This document shows positions 37,057 to 44,065 of a DNA stretch of 64,000 nt, piece by piece. The translations under genes and the position numbers were made by a program. The stretch is from Chloroflexota bacterium. GTDB taxonomy: Bacteria; Chloroflexota; Anaerolineae; Caldilineales; Caldilineaceae. The stretch's first letter is position 1, and each line of letters begins with the position of its first letter. Location of the stretch: the NCBI GenBank assembly GCA_016861025.1, contig BOKO01000003.1, positions 262,001 through 326,000 of the forward strand. Reading direction: 5' to 3'. The notes under the pieces are model-generated. The model was not told the origin of the DNA. It did no database searches and saw only the letters and a list, made by a program, of their open reading frames with translations.

Positions 37057-39333
37057 ATGACCGCAGCCGTCCCAAAACAACGTTCCCTTCTCTGGCGGCG
37101 TTGGCAGGAAATTCGTCTGATCGGGCAGGACCCCGTCCTTGCCGTTGGTTTGATCGTCGTCACATCGTTTGTCTTTCTATTTGTGGCGCTTCCTCTGCTG
37201 CGCGTCATCTATCAGGGTTTTGTCAACCCGGTGACGGGCGAGTTCAGCATCGCCTACTTTACACAATTCGTCGATCCTTATTATGGCCCCTACCTGTGGC
37301 GCGTCGTCACCAACACGATGATCATGGGTCTGGGCGCCGCGACCGGAGGGACGATCCTGGGTTTCATTTTTGCCTATGCACTGGTGCGCTGCAATTTCCC
37401 CTTTGGCCGCCTCGTGCATGTGGTGACGCTGTTGCCGACGATTTCGCCCCCCTTTGCGATTGCCATTGCAGCGATTTTGCTCTTTGGACGCAACGGACTG
37501 ATCACCCGCCAGATGCTTGGGATGCGTTTTGGGCCGGGCAGCAATGACATCTACGGGCTGGACGGGCTGATCTTCGTGCAGATCATCACCTTCTTTCCGG
37601 TCGCCTACCTGATTATCCGCGCCATGCTCGAACGTATCGACGCCTCGATGGAAGAGGCCGCGCTCAGTCTGCGCGCCAGCAAGTTTCACATCTTTCGCAC
37701 AATCACGCTGCCGCTGCTGGCGCCAGGCATCGCCGCCTCGTTCCTGTTGCTCTTTGTCGAATCGCTGGCGGACCTCGGCAATCCACTGCTGTTAGGCGGC
37801 AACGACCCTGTTCTCTCGACCGAAATCTATCTGGCCGTCTCCGGTCAGTTCGACCAGCAAAAGGCTGCTGCGCTCTCCTTCGTGCTGTTGTTGCCGACGC
37901 TGACAGTCTTTCTGGTGCAGCGATATTACATCAGCAAACGCTCATACATTGCTGTGACCGGCAAACCGACGACCGGGCGCATCTTCGTCAAGGAGCCGGT
38001 CACACGGTGGACATTTATTATCTTGACGCTGATTACGCTGGCGCTGGTGTTGCTGCTCTATTTCACGATTCTGTGGGGATCATTCACCCGGCTATGGGGC
38101 ATCAATAATGAGTTGTTTATCGGCAACTATGAAATGGCGTTCTCGCGCGGGCTGAACGCCATTTTGTCGACTACTTTCCTGTCGGCGGTGGCGACGCCGC
38201 TCGCCGGCGTAATCGGCGTCGTGATTGCGTTTCTGGTTGTGCGGCGCACCTTCATCGGCAAGCAATCGCTTGACTTTATCTCCAATCTCGGTGGCGCTGT
38301 GCCGGGCACGATCCTGGGCATCGGCTACATCGTCGCCTACATCAACGCACCGTGGTTTGCGATCCTGCTGGTCTATGCGCTGTTGGTCGGGTATCTCGCC
38401 TCGCGTGCGACAGAGCGCTTATGGGTCAGTCTGGCGCTGGTGCTGGCGGCCGCGGTCGCTGGCTATTATCTGAACTGGGCGCCAGTGTTGTTTGGGTTGA
38501 CCGAGGCGAGCTGGCGCTATGTGTTGATGGTGGGTTTTCTGTTGCTGGCCGCAGCCGGCGCCGCTTTTGCTGAGCCGGGACGCCGACGCACAGTTGCTTT
38601 CCTGTTTGCGGCGATGGCGGCGGCGATGCTGGCATACAACCTCAGCCCCATGATTACAGAGCCGTTGGCGCGCTGGGGGCGCACACTGCCAGGCGTCGAC
38701 CTTCCCAAAGTCGTGGTCAAATTCGCCAGTTTCATCACTTTCTTTCTGCAGCCAACGCCGGCGATTCTCGGCTACACTTTCCTGACAATGAGCATCTTTG
38801 CCGTAGAGCGGATACGCGGCCCCCTGCGCCTTGCCATCGGGCTGGCGGCGGCAGCGCTGGCTGGCTCGCTGGTTTTTTATGGCAACTCATTGACGCTGGT
38901 TGGCACGCCCTACATCATCGTCGCCGCGTATGCGGTGCGCAGTCTGCCTGCGTCGGTGCGCGCCGGTGTGGCATCTTTGCAGCAGATCGACCCTTCGATC
39001 GAAGAGGCGTCGAACATTCTCGGCGGCGACGCGCAGTACACCTTCCGCAACGTCACTCTGCCGCTCATCCTGCCCGCCTTCTTCGCCGGTCTTGTCTTTG
39101 CCTTCGCTCGCCACATGACCAGCCTTTCGGCGATCATCTTTCTGACCACGGCGCAGTGGCCGATCCTGACGGTGTGGGTGCTGAGCGAAGTGGAGCAAGG
39201 CGGCATGAGCGTAGCCGCCGCCTACTCGATCATTCTCATCGCCATTGTTCTGGCGGCGATCGGGTTGATGAGCCTGTGGCTCAAGCGAACATACGGCGCC
39301 AGCCAGGATGTCGACATGACCATCGGCGGCTAA
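37057..39333 (+). CDS. ABC transporter permease, FbpB type, with extra membrane insertion
   Basis: 758 residues, against roughly 500-560 for usual FbpB/AfuB double permeases. Module 1 has an EAA loop ERIDASMEEAALSLRASKFH (about residues 190-215). Module 2 begins near FLVVRRTFIGKQSLDFISNLGGAVPGTILGIG and its EAA loop QQIDPSIEEASNILGGD is near 642. Between GTILGIGYIVAYINAPW (about 415-430) and GTPYIIVAAYAVRSLPASVR (about 612) lie some 180 additional hydrophobic residues with several predicted spans. In relatives these two motifs are separated by only about 20 residues. The insertion keeps the frame. Translation starts immediately after the palindromic repeat; coupling to the ATPase gene follows 39 bases downstream. 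Confidence 0.88.
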   Translation: MTAAVPKQRSLLWRRWQEIRLIGQDPVLAVGLIVVTSFVFLFVALPLLRVIYQGFVNPVTGEFSIAYFTQFVDPYYGPYLWRVVTNTMIMGLGAATGGTILGFIFAYALVRCNFPFGRLVHVVTLLPTISPPFAIAIAAILLFGRNGLITRQMLGMRFGPGSNDIYGLDGLIFVQIITFFPVAYLIIRAMLERIDASMEEAALSLRASKFHIFRTITLPLLAPGIAASFLLLFVESLADLGNPLLLGGNDPVLSTEIYLAVSGQFDQQKAAALSFVLLLPTLTVFLVQRYYISKRSYIAVTGKPTTGRIFVKEPVTRWTFIILTLITLALVLLLYFTILWGSFTRLWGINNELFIGNYEMAFSRGLNAILSTTFLSAVATPLAGVIGVVIAFLVVRRTFIGKQSLDFISNLGGAVPGTILGIGYIVAYINAPWFAILLVYALLVGYLASRATERLWVSLALVLAAAVAGYYLNWAPVLFGLTEASWRYVLMVGFLLLAAAGAAFAEPGRRRTVAFLFAAMAAAMLAYNLSPMITEPLARWGRTLPGVDLPKVVVKFASFITFFLQPTPAILGYTFLTMSIFAVERIRGPLRLAIGLAAAALAGSLVFYGNSLTLVGTPYIIVAAYAVRSLPASVRAGVASLQQIDPSIEEASNILGGDAQYTFRNVTLPLILPAFFAGLVFAFARHMTSLSAIIFLTTAQWPILTVWVLSEVEQGGMSVAAAYSIILIAIVLAAIGLMSLWLKRTYGASQDVDMTIGG

Positions 39334-39372
39334 AACGTTGCGACGCCTTCCATTGCAAAAGGAGAGACTTCC

Positions 39373-40470
39373 GTGTTTCTGGAACTAGATCACATCAGCA
39401 AACATTTCCCATCGCGCGATGGCGGCGGCGAAGTGCGCGCGGTGGACGATGTGCAGCTCGGCATTGCCCAGGGACAATTTGTGACCTTGTTGGGACCATC
39501 AGGCTGCGGCAAGACAACGACGCTGCGCCTGATCGCCGGTTTCGAGTTTCCGACGCACGGGCGCATCGTACTCGACGGTCAGGAGATCAATGAACTGCCG
39601 CCCAACCGCCGCGACATGGCGATGGTCTTTCAAAGCTACGCACTTTTTCCTCACCTCAACGTCTATGAAAACATTGCGTATGGCCTCAAGATCAAAAAGC
39701 TGAGCAATCAAGAAATCCGCCGCAAGGTCGCCGACGTGATGGCGCTGACCGAGCTGACCGGTCTTGAAAATCGGGCGCCCAATCAGTTGAGCGGCGGACA
39801 ACAGCAGCGCGTGGCGCTGGCGCGTGCGTTGGTCATGGAACCCAAAGTGCTGCTCTTCGACGAGCCGCTCAGCAACCTCGACGCCAAATTGCGCGTGCAA
39901 ATGCGCACAGAAATCCGGCGCATCCAGCAGGAGCTTGGCATCACCAGCGTTTACGTCACTCACGACCAGGACGAGGCGATGGTGCTTTCCGACCAGATCG
40001 TGATTATGCATCAGGGACGCGTGCAGCAGATCGGCACGGCGCTGGAAATTTATCGGCGCCCTCACAATCGCTTTGTCGCCGACTTTATCGGGCGCGCCAA
40101 CTTTTTGCCGGTGACAGTGCTCGATCGTTCGCCGCGCGGCTGGCGTCTGAACCTGCTTGGCAAGACGATCGAGACGCCGGGCGAAGATGACCCTGCCATC
40201 AAAATCGGCGGCCAGGCGATCTTGATGGTGCGTCCTGAGTCGATCCGACTGTCCATTGCGGGGCCAACCGACGGTGCGCCAACGTGGCAGGGTGCAGTGA
40301 CTCGCACCTCCTATCTTGGCAGCCTGGTCGAATACGACGCCGTCATCGACGCGCAGAGGATTCTGGCTGTACGCCATGATCCAACTGAAGTCGATCTCTA
40401 TCCGGTTAACCAGCCAGTCTCCGTTGAATTCCTACAAGAAAACGCCTACCTGCTGCCCGCCGAAGAATGA
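39373..40470 (+). CDS. ABC transporter ATP-binding protein (FbpC/PotA type)
   Basis: 365 residues from a GTG at 39373 with AAAAGGAGAG upstream. All nucleotide-binding motifs are present: Walker A GPSGCGKTT, Q-loop VFQSYALFPH, signature LSGGQQQRVALARAL, Walker B VLLFDEPLSNLD and the H-loop YVTHDQDEAMVL. A C-terminal TOBE-like domain (about 290-365) is typical of the iron/spermidine/sugar ATPases. It powers the importer formed with the two preceding genes. Nothing convincing was seen in the following 290 bases except a weak -10 (TAGAAT near 40650) upstream of the next gene. Confidence 0.94.
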   Translation: MFLELDHISKHFPSRDGGGEVRAVDDVQLGIAQGQFVTLLGPSGCGKTTTLRLIAGFEFPTHGRIVLDGQEINELPPNRRDMAMVFQSYALFPHLNVYENIAYGLKIKKLSNQEIRRKVADVMALTELTGLENRAPNQLSGGQQQRVALARALVMEPKVLLFDEPLSNLDAKLRVQMRTEIRRIQQELGITSVYVTHDQDEAMVLSDQIVIMHQGRVQQIGTALEIYRRPHNRFVADFIGRANFLPVTVLDRSPRGWRLNLLGKTIETPGEDDPAIKIGGQAILMVRPESIRLSIAGPTDGAPTWQGAVTRTSYLGSLVEYDAVIDAQRILAVRHDPTEVDLYPVNQPVSVEFLQENAYLLPAEE

Positions 40471-40760
40471 GTAAACCCTGAGTGTGCATCAATCAATGTC
40501 TTTCTGCATCGTTGATGGCGCTGATCGGTCTGCAATTGCTCGCTCTATCCAACCTTCTATGCGCAATTGACGTTCATCCTTACTGTGCTCTCATAAATTC
40601 GCTTGTTTTCTCATGCATCAGGGGATTTCATCTCTGGAAAAGTCGTGGTAGAATAGGCGGAAGGGGAATAAACGTCAGACCCAACGACGCCAAACCTGCT
40701 GGCATCGTGATTTGCAGGTGAGAGTTACATAACACCGAATCAAAGGAGACTGAAAAGATC

Positions 40761-40961
40761 ATGAGCGCATACTCCTACACGAACACCAAGGGCAACACGT
40801 ACTACCTTCATCAGCGCGTGACCACACTCAAGAACGGCAAGGAGCAGACAATCTTCTTCTTCGCCAAGGAGGTCAAGGACGGCGCATTGGAGTCGGTTCC
40901 GGCTGGCTACAAAGTGTCGGAGAGCAAGAACGGTCTGCCAGTCCTGAAGAAAGACGCGTAG
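40761..40961 (+). CDS. Conserved small protein of unknown function
   Basis: 66 residues, MSAYSYTNTKGNTYYLHQRV followed by TTLKNGKEQTIFFFAKEV and a C-terminal VPAGYKVSESKNGLPVLKK. Sequence style (two beta hairpins, strong charge, Gly-Tyr-x-Val) resembles small proteins I know from cyanobacteria and Chloroflexota genomes, none with assigned function. It has an AAAGGAG 12-13 bases upstream and its own intrinsic terminator directly downstream, so it is an independent, well-expressed single-gene unit. Confidence 0.75.
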   Translation: MSAYSYTNTKGNTYYLHQRVTTLKNGKEQTIFFFAKEVKDGALESVPAGYKVSESKNGLPVLKKDA

Positions 40962-40984
40962 CGCCAGACGTGAGGCAAGCAACG

Positions 40985-41012
40985 GGGCGTCGAGTGAATC
41001 GACGCTCTTTTT
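40985..41012 (+). terminator. Intrinsic terminator of the small-protein gene
   Basis: Stem GGGCGTCGA / TCGACGCTC (9 pairs, one G-U) with loop GTGAA followed by five T residues, 24 bases beyond the stop at 40961. Confidence 0.85.
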
Positions 41013-41030
41013 GTGTATATCAAGAAAACA

Positions 41031-41057
41031 ACGAGGCAATCGGTTCGATTGCCTCGT
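41031..41057 (-). terminator. Intrinsic terminator of the csp-slyD transcript
   Basis: Twelve-base stem ACGAGGCAATCG / CGATTGCCTCGT with a 3-base loop; on the minus strand it is followed by the T-rich TGTTTTCTTG. It lies 61 bases beyond the slyD stop and back to back with the terminator of the convergent small-protein gene. Confidence 0.8.
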
Positions 41058-41118
41058 GAACGTAGATCATCAGAGTGTAGACTCTGCACAGATGCAGCGC
41101 TGTGCGCCGTCAATCACC

Positions 41119-41622
41119 TCAATGATGGTGATGGCTGTCGCTATGCGCATGGCCGTGCTCGATCTCCTCGGGCAGCGCTGGTCGCACGCCGACCACCTTC
41201 ACATCGAAGTGGAGCGTCTCCCCAGCAAGCCAGTGGTTGAAATCGACCACAACGCCATCAGGCTGAATCTCGCTGATGTACCCTTCGACTGTATCGTCAT
41301 TCTCCTCATCGAAGAACTCCACCGCCATACCTGGTTCAAGCGGGACATCCTCTTCGAAAGCGTCGAGCGGGACCACCTGATAGTTGTCAGGCTCGTACTC
41401 TCCATACGCCAGATCGGGCGTGACCACGACAGTTTTACGTTCGCCCGTGCTCATGCCATAAAGCGCGGCTTCCAGACCGGGAATAATCTCTCCGGCTCCC
41501 TGAAGAAACTCGAGTGGACCGTCATCGGCGGAGCTGTCAACGATCTCGCCGTCAGCCAGGCTCAACGTATATTCAATCCGCACAACGGTGCCGTCAGCGA
41601 CGGCAAGGTTTTTACCGTTCAT
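41119..41622 (-). CDS. slyD: FKBP-type peptidyl-prolyl isomerase, SlyD-like
   Basis: 167 residues from the ATG at 41622. Split FKBP domain with insert-in-flap chaperone domain: VRIEYTLSLADGEIVDSS, EFLQGAGEIIPGLEAALYGM, GERKTVVVTPDLAYGEY, then FNHWLAGETLHFDVKVVGV. The His-rich tail GHAHSDSHHHH should bind Ni2+ or other metals. Acts as folding helper and prolyl isomerase in the cytoplasm. The start overlaps the stop of the cold-shock gene (TGATG), so the two proteins are made from one message, making the isomerase subject to the cold-shock leader upstream. Confidence 0.93.
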   Translation of the reverse strand: MNGKNLAVADGTVVRIEYTLSLADGEIVDSSADDGPLEFLQGAGEIIPGLEAALYGMSTGERKTVVVTPDLAYGEYEPDNYQVVPLDAFEEDVPLEPGMAVEFFDEENDDTVEGYISEIQPDGVVVDFNHWLAGETLHFDVKVVGVRPALPEEIEHGHAHSDSHHHH

Positions 41623-41846
41623 CAAGCTGCGCCGCCAAGTTTCACGACATTCGCCGCCGCCGCGCCCTTCGGTCCTTGCTCAATGGTGAACTCAACACGC
41701 TCACCTTCCATGAGGCTCTTGAATCCGGCCACGCTGACTGCCGAGTAGTGCACAAACACGTCGGCGCCGCCGTTGTCGCGGGCAATGAAGCCATAACCCT
41801 TTGCATCGTTAAACCATTTCACCGTACCAGTTACGCGCTCGCTCAT
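41622..41846 (-). CDS. Cold-shock domain protein
   Basis: 74 residues from the ATG at 41846 with AAAGGAG 9 bases upstream; the longer frame to 41969 reads through the leader hairpin. OB-fold cold-shock domain with RNP1 KGYGFI and RNP2 VFVHY, and the usual TGTVKWFNDAKG start. Binds single-stranded RNA/DNA and acts as RNA chaperone or antiterminator. Transcribed from the promoter at 41989-42017 through a leader of about 135 bases containing a terminator-like hairpin. Translationally coupled to slyD. Confidence 0.95.
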   Translation of the reverse strand: MSERVTGTVKWFNDAKGYGFIARDNGGADVFVHYSAVSVAGFKSLMEGERVEFTIEQGPKGAAAANVVKLGGAA

Positions 41847-41910
41847 TTCAACTTCTCCTTTACTGAAGCGCATGATAAACAACCGACGCAGTGCATCTGT
41901 GCGCTCAAAA

Positions 41911-41950
41911 CAAACCCCATTCAGACATCGAGCCGCCTGAATGGGGTTTG
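41911..41950 (-). promoter_or_regulatory. Terminator-like hairpin in the cold-shock leader (putative attenuator)
   Basis: Perfect 14-base stem CAAACCCCATTCAG / CTGAATGGGGTTTG, loop of 12 bases, followed on the minus strand by TTTTGAG. It is about 32 bases after the predicted transcription start and 65 bases before the cold-shock ATG. It thus looks like a conditional terminator or RNA thermosensor. Alternative: it is the 3' terminator of the HAD-hydrolase gene (stop at 42146), but the csp promoter lies between them. Confidence 0.65.
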
Positions 41951-41988
41951 CATCCGACCACGACAGCATTTACTACGTCCAGGCTGGC

Positions 41989-42017
41989 ACTATACGGAGA
42001 ATTGCGGATTCCGTCAA
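41989..42017 (-). promoter_or_regulatory. Predicted promoter of the csp-slyD operon
   Basis: Minus-strand -35 TTGACG (42012-42017), 17-base spacer and -10 TATAGT (41989-41994), close to the housekeeping consensus. The predicted start near 41982 gives a leader of about 135 bases. Confidence 0.75.
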
Positions 42018-42145
42018 GTAGGCGATCAGGCAGGTAGTGTATCGACAGAGCGCGGCAGTGGGACCATGGGGTTGGTCTGCGCACGGACTTCCGCTCCACC
42101 ATCGCTACATCACCCCTTCGCCCGTCGCAACTCGCCCTTCACCCT

Positions 42146-43186
42146 CTACGTCCACTCGCGTACAATGGCGGGCAGCGCGCTCAACTGATCGATGATGGCG
42201 TCGGGGATGATTTCGGCGGCGAGGCGTTGGTTGTCGAGGATCACCTGTGGATGGGCGGCGCCGCGCACGAGCACAGTCTGCGCGCCAAGTTCGATGCCGC
42301 CGCGAATGTCCTCGTGTAGGCTGTCGCCGACGACGACCACTTCGTAGGGCAGATAATCCCACTGATCAAGCGCGATCTGCAAAAAGCCTGGGTCGGGTTT
42401 GCGATATTCGACGGCGGCGCTGCTCAGGCAGAGATCAAAATAGCGTCGCAAGCCCAGATAATCGACCGTGCGTTGAAAGACACGGTCGCAGTTGTAGTTG
42501 GTGAACAGGGCAAGCTTGTAGCCCGCCACACGCAGCGCTTCAAGCACGGCGTGGACATCAGGGCGCAACTTCCACGCCGTCATCTCCGGCGCGTAGAAGA
42601 TGTCGACGGCGCGCTGCAATACGGCCGGCTCCATGCGGCTGGCCGGATAGCCGAAGAATTGCAGCAGAAAGCTCATGGCGTCGTCGGCAAGATGCTCTTC
42701 CTGCTCCTCCGCCGATTTCTCTTCGGCAAAGCGCCGCGCCTCAATGATCTTCACATCGAACGCTTCGGGCAGCGTCATGCCTGTCGAGCGCATGTAGGCG
42801 TCGGCTGCGCGGGCGCCTTCCGCCATCAGTTCGTCAAGCGGGCGAGTGCGAACGGCGAGTGTGTCGTCGAAGTCGAAGATCACGCCGCGCACCAGCGGTG
42901 GTCGCGCTGGCGCAGCGTCGCCCCATTCGTGGAAGAAATCTCGGGAAAGCAAGGCAAGGCGGTCGCCGTCAATGTGCGCTGCTTCCATTTCAGCTACATC
43001 GTCGTAGGTGGGTGCGGCAGCCGTCGGTTCGGGTGGCGGACCGAAGATTGCATACATCTCCTCGGAAGTGAGCGTGCGCCCTTCCCCGCGCACGCGCGCG
43101 AGAAAGCGCTCCTTCTCCTCCGGCGTCAATGGCTCCTGACCGGGACGCAGCCCGGCGTTGTCAAAGTCTGGTTGATCTGATTGCAT
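42146..43186 (-). CDS. HAD-superfamily hydrolase with N-terminal extension
   Basis: 346 residues. The HAD phosphatase core begins only after about 95 residues: motif I FDFDDTLAVR (Asp105/Asp107), motif II LFTNYNC, motif III YRKPDPG and motif IV VVGDSLHEDIRGG. A helical cap lies between motifs I and II, so it is a subfamily I type. The extension (LTPEEKERFLARVRGEGRTL...EMYAIFGPPPEPT) is not recognised. Likely a small-molecule phosphatase; substrate unknown. The heptad-repeat element lies between its start and the DUF1361 gene. Confidence 0.88.
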   Translation of the reverse strand: MQSDQPDFDNAGLRPGQEPLTPEEKERFLARVRGEGRTLTSEEMYAIFGPPPEPTAAAPTYDDVAEMEAAHIDGDRLALLSRDFFHEWGDAAPARPPLVRGVIFDFDDTLAVRTRPLDELMAEGARAADAYMRSTGMTLPEAFDVKIIEARRFAEEKSAEEQEEHLADDAMSFLLQFFGYPASRMEPAVLQRAVDIFYAPEMTAWKLRPDVHAVLEALRVAGYKLALFTNYNCDRVFQRTVDYLGLRRYFDLCLSSAAVEYRKPDPGFLQIALDQWDYLPYEVVVVGDSLHEDIRGGIELGAQTVLVRGAAHPQVILDNQRLAAEIIPDAIIDQLSALPAIVREWT

Positions 43187-43199
43187 CGTATTGTGTCAA

Positions 43200-43270
43200 G
43201 TGTTGCGTGGTTCGTGTTGCGTGTCATGTGTTGGAAAGTTACACCACACGCAACACGCAACACGTTCAAT
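43200..43270. repeat. Palindromic heptad-repeat element (CGTGTTG family), copy 1
   Basis: Left arm GTGTTGCGTGG...CGTGTTGCGTG, right arm CACACGCAACACGCAACACG, then the tail TTCAAT. Complementary heptad units form a long hairpin in the 85-base gap between the DUF1361 gene (stop at 43272) and the HAD gene. A second copy with the same right arm and tail is at 47537-47601. Confidence 0.75.
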
Positions 43271-43271
43271 T

Positions 43272-43991
43272 CTATTGTCTTTGATGATCATGCTGCGCAC
43301 GCGCTACGGCGAACAGATAGACTGTACTATACGCAATCGCCAGGAAGGAGGCAAGCAGCAGCGTGACGACAATCGCTCTTGGATACGCCCACGGGTTCAG
43401 CAACCCATGCACGATATCCGCCGCCAGGTCGATGGGATTGACAAATAAGTCCCAACTATTCCAACGTTGAAAACGGCCAAGATAGACGCCAAACCCGGCG
43501 GCCAGCAACGATGTCATCGCAAATAGCCAGCCGATGATCGAACTGAATCGTTCGGTGATGACTTGCTGCACCAGCCACAGCGACGCGAACCCGAGCAGCA
43601 ATCCATTCCAGGCGTAGGTGAAGAGCAGGATGGCGTCATACCAGAGCGGTGCGTCATGCCGAGGCGACAGGTGCATCAAGTCGCTGATGATGTAGGGTGC
43701 ATTGGGAAAGAAGATCAGCCACGCGCCGAGCAGCATCACCAGCAGCAGGCGTGGGCGCGGGCGACGGCGCGCTAATGCCGCCATCACCGATGCCAGCACA
43801 AAGGGAACCCACGCCAAGAACAGATTCCAGTTGAGGAAGAAGAAGACGAACGACTCTGTGTACCATGCTCGCGCCAGAAACATCACGACGCTCAACGCTG
43901 AGGACAACACGAGCGGCAACAGCCACAGGCATCCATTTGTCCAGGTGGTCGAGAGTTCAATCGGTTGAAGCGTGTATTCTGCCCGCTGCAT
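43272..43991 (-). CDS. DUF1361 family membrane protein
   Basis: 239 residues from the ATG at 43991 (GAGG 11 bases upstream); a GTG at 44003 is possible. Six or seven transmembrane segments with the DUF1361 signatures FLNWNLFLAWVPF, LIFFPNAPYIISDLMHL and GRFQRWNSWD. Function unknown in all family members; predicted integral membrane protein. Its stop codon lies two bases from the CGTGTTG-family palindrome. Confidence 0.88.
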   Translation of the reverse strand: MQRAEYTLQPIELSTTWTNGCLWLLPLVLSSALSVVMFLARAWYTESFVFFFLNWNLFLAWVPFVLASVMAALARRRPRPRLLLVMLLGAWLIFFPNAPYIISDLMHLSPRHDAPLWYDAILLFTYAWNGLLLGFASLWLVQQVITERFSSIIGWLFAMTSLLAAGFGVYLGRFQRWNSWDLFVNPIDLAADIVHGLLNPWAYPRAIVVTLLLASFLAIAYSTVYLFAVARAQHDHQRQ

Positions 43992-44065
43992 CGGGTGTTG
44001 CACCTCAATAGGTTAAGATGGACTCAGTCAAGATCGGCGTCATAATAAAACGTTATTGGAATCAT

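Noticed and set aside
40482..40721. 79-codon frame between the ABC ATPase and the small protein
   Set aside because: No ribosome site, composition unlike the neighbours, and the next gene's leader overlaps it.
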